64,000 bases of DNA, taken from the NCBI GenBank assembly GCA_905250115.1, contig CAJNOI010000001.1, positions 573,115-637,114 of the forward strand. Reading direction: 5' to 3'. Origin of the DNA: Adineta steineri (taxonomy: Eukaryota; Rotifera; Eurotatoria; Adinetida; Adinetidae). The notes below the pieces were generated by a model. It worked only from the letters and a program-made list of their open reading frames with translations. It did no database searches and had not been told where the DNA came from. Position numbers and translations under genes: made by a program. Each line of letters starts with the position of its first letter. Within the stretch, counting starts at the first letter, position 1. Positions 46,157-57,277 of this stretch are shown here, piece after piece.

Positions 46157-48222
46157 AAAAATGTGTTTTTTTTTTTCTTTTTTTCAAATATTTTTGTTAT
46201 ATTCATTAATGTTTTATTCAAACGTTTACATTTTATTGTAGCAATGTACAGAGAATGTCCAGTAATGGATCGTTTTTTTTGTTTTGTTGTTTTTCTTTTT
46301 ATTAATTGTATTTCAATGATAATAAATTGAATTGACGTTTTAAAATTCAATTCCGTCTTCACTTATTTTTTATCCGTTAATTGTACGAAAGAATGCAAAA
46401 AAACATTTTTCTTTCATTTTACAGACTAGTACGTGATTATACATTCATGTATGTATTTAACATATTTATTGCATAGTTATCATTGCACATATTATAGTGG
46501 GAAATTTACCATGATGAGTATTTTGATGTATTATACTCAATAATCATCTAAAGATTAATATGTCCGTTTTGAAATAAGTAAGTTATAGAACTAGGTCAAA
46601 TTCATATTTTTTTCTTTCGTTTCTATTTTTTTCCTCCATAAATTGATAAAAATAGACAAAGACTAGGAAATAACATTCCAGGTCATAGTATGCCATTATC
46701 AATTAGAATTTCATCAAAATACAATTAATTTTAATGTATCAGAACAAGATGAATATGAAGAACTATTATGTCGTTTAAAGATCGTATTATTTTTCCTTTA
46801 AAAAAAAATATTATTTTCTTTTAACACATTAAACATCAGATGAACTATAAATAGAATCATTGTTTTATTAGATAGAGAAAGCTGAGATGATTATTGACAT
46901 GTATGGTAGAGTGCATCAATAATTATATTAAGATGTCAATCATTGATAAATTTTATTGACAAATTTGTATGATCTAATATTATCTATAATCTATCGAATG
47001 TCCTTCAGAAAAGTTTTGAAACAAATATTAAATTATATAAATTTTAATGTATTTCTACAAATAATTAATAGATATAAATTAATCCTATATACTTGTTCAA
47101 AAGAAATTGATTTAATATGTAGAAGTCATGATTCATCTTGGAATAATAATAATGTATTTTCAAATATTTATCTTGATTGAGAAGTCATGTTTTATACTAT
47201 CCCTGACATATATATATTTGATTAAATTCAAAAATAATCAGTAGATATATTTGCATTATTTTGTTACTTAACAAATAAAGCATGAGTTTCTAATATTTTC
47301 ATACTTTATCATCAATTTTATTGTTTCATTTTGGAATTCTTGTATAAATTTATTCGACTACCATTGTATTAGATTAATCTGTTTTTAATGTAGACTATTT
47401 AATATTATAATTAAATCATATATTAAGAAGCAAGACATAATCTTATTATATTGAAAAAATCAGATATTAAAGTCTTCTACACTGGTAAACGCATTAAAAC
47501 GTTTGTATGAAATAGTATCATTATTTTCTTTTCTGTATCAAGCAATTTTTTTTGTATATGAAAATGACAAGAAAACTTCGATTTTTTCATCTGTATTATT
47601 ATCACTTCTGCATATTTATAATCTATAAACCAGATATACTATAAACATGTCTGTTTTGTTGATATAGTATCTTCATAATGATATAAAATCTAGAATCTCT
47701 ATTACAATCGTTTAAATATCCTCGATACATTTTTAGTTGTTTTATCTTAAAACTCATGTCGTACATTGTAACATTTCCTTTTTCCGTTCATTAACATTAT
47801 TCTACGATAAAAATTTGTTATTTTTAGATGTCAATGCCTAAAGGGTGAGTCGGTCATTCAATAAATTAAAGCGTTATCAAAAAAACACACCATTGATAAT
47901 ATAGATTAACATCAGACAGATACGTCTGTCAAAACAAGCATTTTGATTAATGTATTTTTCCAAATAGAACATTCTATTGAGTTTAGCCTTGATTCTATAA
48001 AATGACTTTGTTCTCGTTGAATAAATAATTCATAACTCTATTTGTGTGTTTTAAAAAGAAAACGTCATTTTAACTCTATTTATATAACAATACAATGTAT
48101 TTTAGTAAAACAAAAAAACGATTGTAAAGAAAAAATCTATGATTTTAAGTTAGTTGAATTCTACCGCGTATTTTTACATTTTGTTATAATATTTTTTTTC
48201 GCTGCATTTTAAAATAAACCCA
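46157..48222. other. Intergenic region with an orphan coding-like segment
   Basis: 2.07 kb. At 46682-46801 (+) an open stretch begins directly after a CATTCCAG acceptor. It reads VIVCHYQLEFHQNTINF then NVSEQDEYEELLCRLK before a stop, with a possible donor after the Lys-Ile. It looks like an exon of a lost or decayed gene, but no partner exon was found. The rest is AT-rich. Confidence 0.35.
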
Positions 48223-49048
48223 ATGACTCAACACTGTTTTTTACTTGACGGTAAAGCAATATTTCCAATTGATCATAATCATCAATTATTCATACCTTTA
48301 AAATTAATAAACAATATTAAAAATAAATATTGTTCATGTTATCAGAGTCATTCTCAATCATATTTATTTAAATATCATTCAAATAATAATAAACATTGTC
48401 AAGTAGATGAAAAAGATTTTTCTTCTTGTTCAGTTCAATCAATAAGAAAATTATTTGAAGATAAATATTTTAATCAAAATAAATCTTTACATAAGATTAT
48501 GTTTTCAAAAAGAAAGAATTCGAAACATGATCGATTCAATAAACAAATGAATAATAATAATAATACAGAAACATGTAGGTTAATTAGATTAATAAAAAAA
48601 ATCATTTTCAACAGTTCAAATAAGTCTTTCTATATATATATATATTAAAGATTTGATTACTCGTATAATGTCATCAATAAACTCCTCGATAGATTCGACT
48701 TTGATCAACAGCAATCAATCACATAAATCATCTTCGCCAATGACAATTATTATCAAACCATTTATGTCTTCGAAAAGTCATTATAAACATCGGAAAGATA
48801 TTTGTCTTAATAACAAACTATCTTCAAATAAACGGAAAAATTCATTATCTCAAAAAACTTCAAATAAACGAGTATCTACTTCATTATCTGATCACATTCA
48901 GAATAAACATCGATTATCTACATTTAAAGATATTCTACGACCAATTATTTCAAATAAATCTGTAATAAGTCTTAATGCAAATATCAATCAATCTAAAACA
49001 CTTTACAATATTTATTGTAATAAAAAACAGCAGTTATTAGAGAAATAG
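48223..49048 (+). CDS. Unknown basic, Ser/Asn/Lys-rich protein
   Basis: Two exons, 48223-48574 and 48651-49048, joined by a 76 bp intron with a good donor (GTAGGT) and acceptor (TTAAAG) in phase. The spliced protein is 249 aa. It starts MTQHCFLLDGKAIFPIDHN and continues with a His/Asn/Ser-rich region (CSCYQSHSQSYLF), then basic Ser/Lys/Asn-rich sequence (HYKHRKDICLNNKLSSNKRK). No domain, signal peptide or membrane segment is recognised. The composition suggests a disordered, possibly nuclear protein. An unspliced frame would stop at 48648. Support is only the long compatible frames and splice sites. Confidence 0.45.
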
Positions 49049-50471
49049 AAGTTTTTTTTTATTGTAAAAAATTAACAAAATAAAATACAAGATTAGTTTG
49101 TTGTTTTTTGTTTACCAATCTTCAATTAAAATTGATTTTCTTAAGCCTTCATGATATTCAACTTCATCAACAAATATTATATTTGTTTTCGTTTCAATAT
49201 CTTTTTCTAATATTAATTTATCATGCTCTAAATTGCGTAAACGAACATGCGATTCATCCAGCCTAAAATAAATAAATAGAACTAATAATATGTCAAACCA
49301 GTCAACGAAGACTAATGATAATGTAGTAAGTAAATTGAAACAATGTGCTCACCAGATTGAGATCGTCAAAACTATATATATATATAAAGACATGGCTTCA
49401 TTTCTGCTACTGACATTTTTTTGCTTAGTCATGATGAAAGACTTCTACCTGACTTCTTTTCTATTATGTATATTTATATATTCAAACAAAATCAGAAATA
49501 TTCATATGGTAAGTGCAGTTTTCTTTTGATCATACCGTTCTTGAAGTTTTTGTAGTGGATCATAAACAAGTTCAATATTAGACCGTTTATGACGAATGTC
49601 AAGACGTGTATGAGCTAATTTTAAGTATTGTTCTTTATCACGTATAGCTTTTTCGGTATTTTTGATACTTTCTTCAAGCTGATCAATCAATAAATTAACC
49701 TAAGTGATGAAAAACAAAGAGAGAGACGGTATTAAATAATCTTTTTACACTAAATATCAACATGCTTACATCACGTAATTGATCTTCGAGTTTTTGTTTT
49801 GCTTCTTTCGATTCATAAATACGTCGATCAAATGATCTTCTTCTACGCTCAATAACTTGTTTAATATACCATCAATTATATTACGTAATTGAACAGCATT
49901 AAGTCTTTGTTTTTCAGCATTTTTTATATTTTCATCTGTATATTCTTCCTAAAACGGTTCAGAAACCAAGCTAATTAAAATAATAATCTTTTAAACGTAT
50001 TATTATTATTATTTTTTCCGTTGTAAATAGAGAAAAGAACTTATATTCAAAGATTATATTTCATCTAAAGTCATATAGTTAATTATTCTCATCTATCTAT
50101 ATATAGTTTTATAATGTTTTACTTGGTTTAATACAAACATGTTACACACCCATGGGCGTTTTTTTCCATCTCCGTCGATCTGTAGATTGTCAACTAAAAA
50201 TTTCATTTTGTCTTAATCATAGGAGAAATAATTTCTTTTTTATAGATTTTTTATTCTTGTTTTCTTGTCTAAGAGTATTTTAATTACTTTTTCCATGTCA
50301 TAAGCTTCAAAATGAATTGTAACATACCGATGTTCAATACATGTAACACCTTCCTTAAGATAAAGTGAAGGATTTGTTGAACTTAAATCAATAACATGTT
50401 CATCAATTGATTGTGCAGCAAATTTGTCTTTAAGATCTCGATCGAGCAGATAGCGAGATTGGCGCATCAGC

Positions 50472-51770
50472 CTATAGAAATAGAATAGAACATAATTATG
50501 TCTCTATTCAATTTCCCCGAAAAAAAAAGATGAAGAAAGGCGTCGCGCCGGATTCGATCAGTGCATGCCGAACACATATACAAAGAATGATGGACGAATG
50601 AATGAGAAACAGGAAGTCATGCGAACGACTTCCAACACATACGGACATAATTCTAATCGACACTTAGATAGAAAAGATTGTAAAGAAGAAAGAAGAGAAG
50701 GAGAAGAAGAAGAAAAACGGCAAACTGAAAAAAAAAGACGCAAGAAAATCATGCGTCACCTGCTCATTGCCAGTTGTCGATGACATTCTTAGTCGTTTCT
50801 CTCTTATTCGATTAGATTTTGTTATTGCTATTAATAATAATGATGGTAGATATATCAAATAGTAGCTGATTTTCAAGCTTAATTCGAAACACATAAAATT
50901 ATACACCGTCAGTTCCTTTCTTTCTTTTTTTTAATATATTTTCTTATTTGTCTTATCATTTTTTTAAAGATAGTGTCAAACAAATTCGTATATGTCAGTT
51001 AGAAACTATATGTAAGAGTATAACAATTTGCAGTATAGTATCTGTAAGAACATGTTTAAGTACTGCCAATCTACTTTGCGTATATTTGCATGATACAATG
51101 ACAGCATAGAACTGTAACTATGATTGCTACTTAGCATGTTATGCTTTCTTAACTCAGCGAGAATGCGATGTCTCTAAGCAGTTAGATACTCTACTATAAA
51201 ATAATAACAGCAACAACAATATCATAGAGAATGAGATACTGATGGAAAAAGAATTAGGGCATGCTAACATATATATACATAACAAGAATAGTGCCTATAA
51301 GTAAAAAATATATGAATGGACAAATAATATAGATTAATTATCTGTTAGAATAGAATGGTTTTAAAAGCTAATTGTATTATATCCATTGTCGACTATATAT
51401 ATATATGTAAGTTTTTGGGGTAAGATTTGTTTCTTCATTTTTTTTCTCTCGCTTTCTTGTTGTTCTTCCAATGTTACTATGATTATCTTATAACAAATAT
51501 ATATATATGAGGCATGCTGATCAACAGTTGTATATTTTAAATGGGTCGATGAACAAAAACCCCACATTTGTCCATACCCATGAGAAATGTCATCATCATA
51601 TCAGTTTGCACTGGGAGAGAGTAAACGTGCTTATGTGTATATGCATGTCAGTCGACACATATTTGTGTGAATAAAATAGTTCTAATCGACACGTTGCACC
51701 ACACAATCATATACATATACAGTCACTAATGATCTTATATTATGGAAATCCCTAGACTATCTATCTGCAT

Positions 51771-51802
<32 letters not shown>

Positions 51803-52476
51803 GTGTTATATGCAGATATTAGTATGATGAAAGATCAGAAGCATATTGCATCGAGTTACATCTATTTGGAAAAAAAGATGATATCATCATCATTTTCTCT
51901 CTCTTACTCTCTCTCTTTCTCTCTCTATCGTCTTCTTTTCTAAGACAAGCTGTTACCACTGATTCTTGTAATCTTTAGATTTTGCTTTTTTTTCTCGTTT
52001 GTCGGTTCTCTAAATATATATACAAAATCTAATTCTTTTTTTCCTCTATTATAATTGTCATCAAACAATTGTCGACAATTATAGAGGCGTATTTACTCGT
52101 TTGTTTGTGATAAATGAAAAAAAAGAGCCCGTCGACCAGCTTTATATTAGCAGATCCTGATGATGCGAGTAGCAGCATCAGTCTTATGATGATTATCGCT
52201 CTAACATATATATACAAACGTTTTCTCACTCTCTTCTTCTCTTTCTCTTATTTGTTCTCATTTTTTTTCTTTCCCTCCCTCTCCCTCTCTCTCTCTTTTA
52301 TTTCAATCAACTGAAAGAAATTACTATCACCTTCTTCTTACTATTATTACTACATCTTCCTTCTAGATTTATCAACAAAACGAATTGGTGAAAGTGGTTT
52401 ATGTTCAGCAAGAGCGAGAACACGTTTTAACGTGCTAACGGAATCATGACGTTGAATCGTTCGATTACGTTGACGT
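50472..52476. other. Non-coding stretch within the tektin remnant, upstream of innexin
   Basis: 2 kb of low-complexity sequence with AT microsatellites, a CT-rich region near 51895-51930 and 52270-52300, and a mixed palindromic AT tract. A possible acceptor CTTCTAG lies at about 52361-52367 in the innexin leader. No exon recognised. Confidence 0.45.
51777..51802. repeat. (AT)n microsatellite
   Basis: About 11-12 uninterrupted AT units in the intronic/intergenic stretch upstream of innexin. Confidence 0.85.
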
Positions 52477-54375
52477 ATGGCGTTTCTTTTATTGAAAGGC
52501 ATTCCGAGTCTTGCCGGTCAAAACCAAGCGCCTCAAGCTGATCCAGATGATTTTGTTGATCGTTTAAATTATCGTTATACAGTTATTTTACTTAATGTTT
52601 TCTCAGCTATTGTTACAAATCGACAGTTTAGTTCAAAACAAATCCAATGTAATATTATTGATTTATCATTTGTTAAAGTTAATTTTTTTTCCTTTTTTTT
52701 TGATATTAGGTTGGGTACCAGCTATGTTTACATCTGGTTACGAAGATTATACCAATCATATATGTTACATTACGAATACTTATTATGTTAATCAAACACA
52801 AAAAATCCCAGGTACACGTATAGAACGACAAAGTTTACAATTATTATATTATCAATGGATACCATTTATTCTTTGCTTTCTCAGGTAAATAAAATTTTTA
52901 ATGAGAAATCAATTATTTTTCTTGTTTTATTAATACTTATAGTATTCTTTTCTACATTCCGAATCTTATTTGGCAATCTTTAATGACTCGAAGTGGTTTA
53001 AATTTAAAAGATATAATTGAAGCTGGTAAAAGTTATAAATCAATCGATAGAATGGATAAAAGACGTAAAATAATGAATTATATTATTGCTTCAATTGATG
53101 AATTTATTGATGATCCAAGACGTGGTAGAGAAAATCGTAATATAAGTATACTTAAACGAATTCAAGCAGTTTTTTGTTGTATGTATGGAAAATTTCAAGG
53201 AAATTATTTTATGATGGTCTATATTTTAACTAAAATTCTTTATGTTGTTAATTCAATTGGACAATTAGCATTATTTAATGAAATGCTTGGAATAAAATAT
53301 TATCGTTATGGATTAGAATTAATACAAAAATTAATTTTATTAATACAAAATCAATCTATCAATCAATCGTATAGAGCACAAGGTGGACTTTCAAAATATT
53401 TTCCTAAAGTAACATTATGCGATTTTGAGTAAGTTTCTAATGAAAAAAAATCTTTTTTTTTTCAAATTAACTTATTTTAAGTTCATTTTCGTTTGTTTAT
53501 ATAGAGTACGTGAACCTAATCATTTATACAATTCACATCGATATACAGTTGAATGTGTATTACCGAATAATCTATTATTTGAACAATTGTTTACATTTCT
53601 ATTTTTTTGGTATACTATGATTGTTATTCTAAATATAATTTCATTATTAACATGGTCATATTCATTTATACGATCGGTTCGAATAAAATATGTTACAACT
53701 CGATTAAAATTAATCTTAATAAGACATTTACGAAAATCGATAACAAATTCTGATGAACCCTCTCAAGATCAACAGTCTCCACCAGCATTAACTGAAGAAT
53801 CATTATTATATCGTGATGATGCACATTTAGATTTTGCTCGTAATTATCTAAAATGTGATGGAATATTCGTACTTCGTCTATTAGAAACCAATACATCAGA
53901 TTTTGTTGTAACACATGTTATTGAAGAATTATTTTATTCATATGAAAGAAAAGCATCGCAACCAGTTGTTCTTGATGGACTTGCTAAAATGATGTCAACA
54001 CTTGGTCCCGATCAAGGTTTATTAAGTCTAGGAAAATTACTTTTTCTACCCGTTATGTCTGATCCAAAAATGGCTAGTACATTAGGTGGAGCAATGAGTT
54101 CATTAGTAACTCAACCTACTAGTAACATGCTTCTTCCTAGTTTACCACCAACAACAACAGATGATCCTCTTCGTAATGCTCCAAAAATACTTGTACCACC
54201 AACTCCAACTCGTCGACGATCTTCAAATGAAAATTATTCCTCTTCGACTACTTCGGTTTTACAACAAATAGAATCTGTACGAAAAACTTCCCTAACAAAA
54301 CCAAAACCAAGTGTCGAAGAAGTAACTGAAATTTTACGTGAACGTCGACAAAAAATTAAACGAAAAAAACGTTAA
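52477..54375 (+). CDS. Innexin (gap-junction channel protein)
   Basis: Four exons: 52477-52648, 52710-52884, 52943-53428 and 53505-54375 (567 aa). The innexin signature YYQWIPF is present. Extracellular loop 1 has the Cys pair in CWVPAMFTSGYEDYTNHIC plus the NTYYV motif. Loop 2 has its cysteines in VTLCDFEVREPNHLYNSH and TVECVLPNN. Four membrane segments are visible: one lost in exon 1 (YTVILLNVFSAIV), LYYQWIPFILCFLSILFYIP, MVYILTKILYVVNSIGQLAL and LFTFLFFWYTMIVILNIISL. Innexins form hexameric or octameric channels between invertebrate cells. The cytosolic C-terminus is unusually long (about 250 residues) with a Pro/Ser-rich stretch and a basic end. The gene sits entirely within the opposite-strand tektin intron. 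Confidence 0.95.
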
Positions 54376-54398
54376 AATTCATTTTTACATAAATGAAT

Positions 54399-54440
54399 CT
54401 CTCTCTCTTTTTTTTTCTCTCTCGCTCTCTCTCTCTCTCT
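54399..54440. repeat. CT-rich microsatellite
   Basis: Imperfect (CT)n tract with short T runs, in the 3' flank of innexin. Confidence 0.75.
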
Positions 54441-54909
54441 GTATGCATGTGTGTTTGTTTGGATAATAATGAAACAATGAAGAAGAAAAAGAAAAAAAAA
54501 AAGATATTTTCTATAAATCAAATGTCAAAAACGTAATAACTCTGATAACAATATGTGACATTTTTATCATCACTTGCTTCAAGCTGTTCTATAAATAACC
54601 TTAAGTTAGAAATCAATACACATTACCTAAGTTGCTCCTTAGTCTATTCGATAGTACGTGTTAATAAAGAAATTGCACCTTGAATAGCTGATATTTCCAT
54701 AACTAAATCTTTTGAAACATCATCATAAACTAAATCAATATCATAACGTTTTTCTCTAACGAGAGTTATATGTAAATTATCTTGAAGTGATTGAAGAGAT
54801 TTTTCAAGATGAACAAGATAAACTTCTATTGCATCAATTTCTTTATCTAATTCACTTCGTTTTACTTCTAATTCACCTTTTTAATTTTTAACATGATCCA
54901 AACGTTGTT

Positions 54910-57277
54910 CTATTAATTATATATAGTATTAAAAAAGAGCCTTGAAATTAACATTGATCTTAGTGTATATTTTTACACATTATCAAATCATTGTTAAGAC
55001 AAATTGATGACATTTTGTATAATAATAGAGTAGTAACTACATTAAAATAAGACGAGCTTACGGATAAAAGCCGACTAAGTTATTATGAAAAGGTCAAGAA
55101 CAGAAATTAATGACTATTCTCTCGTAATATATTTAACTATCAATCTATATTGTATTTATAAGATTAAGTTCTTTGGATAGATAAATTTTCATCNNNNNNN
55201 NNNNNNNNNNNNNNNNNNNNNNNNNNNNNNNNNNNNNNNNNNNNNNNNNNNNNNNNNNNNNNNNNNNNNNNNNNNNNNNNNNNNNNNNNNNNNTAGTTCA
55301 ACTGATTTTATATAGAAATTCATTCTGTTCATATCTTGTCAAAAAAATATAAATTTGAATATCATTGTATTGATTCTCTACCTACTAATGCTATATTTCA
55401 ATACAAAAATATGAAAGGAGCAATTTATACTTGAAGTAACACAAAAATGCTGATTATATAATACACACAGAGAGAGAAAAAAGAATTGATTGCATGCTAT
55501 TACATGTTCATCAAATAATTCAAAATGAACAAGAAAGAGCCTAATAAAAACAGAATATATAATCATAAAATATATTATTTCTTTAAAAATATACTAGTCA
55601 TAGTATAGCTGTCAATCTTTGTCATAATCGATTTACCAATTGATAACAAATATACATATATAGTTAATTAAAATTTCTTCTGTTAGATATGTCTAAAAGT
55701 ATACATACAGAATGCTGAAATTCAGAGCAAAACAAATGATTGTGTTATACTTAATAATTATTTATTAAGATTTTTTAGTTAATTTTTATGATATATCATG
55801 GTATCCTGAGAAGAATGTCGCTTGGAAGCGACATTCGATTATAACAGACCAGAATATTCGAATAGCCTTAGGAATTATTAAAGTGTTATGCGAGCAGGTT
55901 TTTTTTTGTTACTTTTGATCTTGATGAAGCCTATCGTGAATAAAGAATCAAGGAAGAGAGCACTTCCATCCTTCAGTTCTTGAAAAAAATTTTTTTTACT
56001 TGTGCTAAAGTAGTTCTACATAAACTCTTATACATTAGCCACTTCGTTAATGAAGCAAAACTATTAATATAATTGTAAGATAACCATTTTCGTACAACTG
56101 ATATTGACTAGGCGACATTTGAATAGTCCCAAGGACCAGCCTCACAATGAAGTGGAATGCGTCTGAATGTTGAAAAAAAACTTATTATTACTATTCATGC
56201 AACTGAAACATGATGTATGTATTTCAAAACATGGATAAAACTGATTTTCATCCAACGAAGAAAATCGATATTGCTAGTCATGTTAAAGATAAATAGATTT
56301 CTAAAACATCTTAAAAACAGAACATGTAAGAATATTGTTTAGTCATGTGAGATTACTACTTCTGAGAAAGATTAAGATGACTATATACATATTGATCGAA
56401 ATAATCATTAGTTTGTAAGTAAAATGCTCTTTATTTCTGCTCCAGAACATGAATATACTGTTCATGTTAGAGAATATTTTAGAATTAAGACAATATCCTC
56501 CATTTTCTTAGATGGTTATTCTTATACTAGTGTACTATCAATATGATATGAACATAGTCATAAAAAATAAAACTCGACATGTTTCACAACAACTAAGATA
56601 CTCATTAATTATTATCATGAACTAATTACACACACACTGATACTAGTTTTGAAAATTTTCCGAGAATGATTTGTAGTCAGAAATCGATTCAGATATTATT
56701 ATAGTCAAAACATTTCACTTGACTTTCTCGGAAACCTTCATTCAATCATTTCCAGTTGAAGAATTCGTGATTTTTGTCGTCTATATAAACTCTTGTTATC
56801 ATTTAATATCATCAGTGCAAAAGACTAAGATTGAGTTCAAAATTGATAGGAAAATGAATAGGATTCTTATATATATTCATATATGAAAGTGATGGCTCTA
56901 TTCCTCAATTACTTTCGTACATATATATATAGGTGTTCTATTCATTTAATATGGATGAGTTTACTAATGGTATGAACTACTCTTTCATATTGAACAGAAA
57001 GAACAATTCACTCTATTGATAAAATAAACTTTTTATCCTTCTATATTTCTGTTGAGGATCTTTTTCATTATCTAACACAACGAAACTCTACTCGTTCAGA
57101 AATAATAATGTAACCGTGAAGGTTTTTTCTACAATACATATCTTTCCAATATGTATTGTTTATCTTACCGGTGAGTGTTACTGCTTATATTGTGTTTTCA
57201 ACAAGAACAGAACTTCAATAGACGCATTTTCTTTTTCATTAGCTTTGTTTTACTTTCAAAAAAAATACAGAAAGAAA
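54910..57277. other. Long spacer with assembly gap and no recognised gene
   Basis: 2.37 kb between the tektin remnant and the ART-TPR gene. It holds the N gap (55194-55293), a perfect 11-bp stem hairpin at 55813-55836, and AT-rich DNA with frequent stops in all frames. A TATATAAA element near 56781 has no obvious downstream gene. Missing first exons of tektin were not found here. Confidence 0.5.
55194..55293. other. Assembly gap (100 N)
   Basis: A run of exactly 100 N, the conventional placeholder for a scaffold join of unknown size. Gene order across it is therefore only as good as the scaffolding. Confidence 0.99.

Larger units (their letters stand above)
49112..54909 (-). pseudogene. TEKT: Decayed tektin gene with a giant intron containing innexin
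   Basis: Tektin pieces lie in the right order on the minus strand. 54909-54627 reads ELEVKRSELDKEIDAIEVYL then REKRYDIDLVYDDV. 50471-50328 reads YLLDRDLKDKFAAQSIDEHV. 49948-49770 reads EEYTDENIKNAEKQRLNAVQ. About 49700-49533 reads LEESIKNTEKAIRDKEQYL. About 49263-49112 reads RLRNLEHDKLILEKDIETK. Exon phases between 54627 and 50471 match exactly. Lesions: TAA at 54881-54883, TAG at 54644-54646 where a Gln is expected, a 1-base loss near 49859-49866, a phase break between 50328 and 49948 (missing short exon), and no recognisable first exon. Tektins are filament proteins of ciliary doublet microtubules. Assembly error could explain one lesion, but hardly all. Confidence 0.75.
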
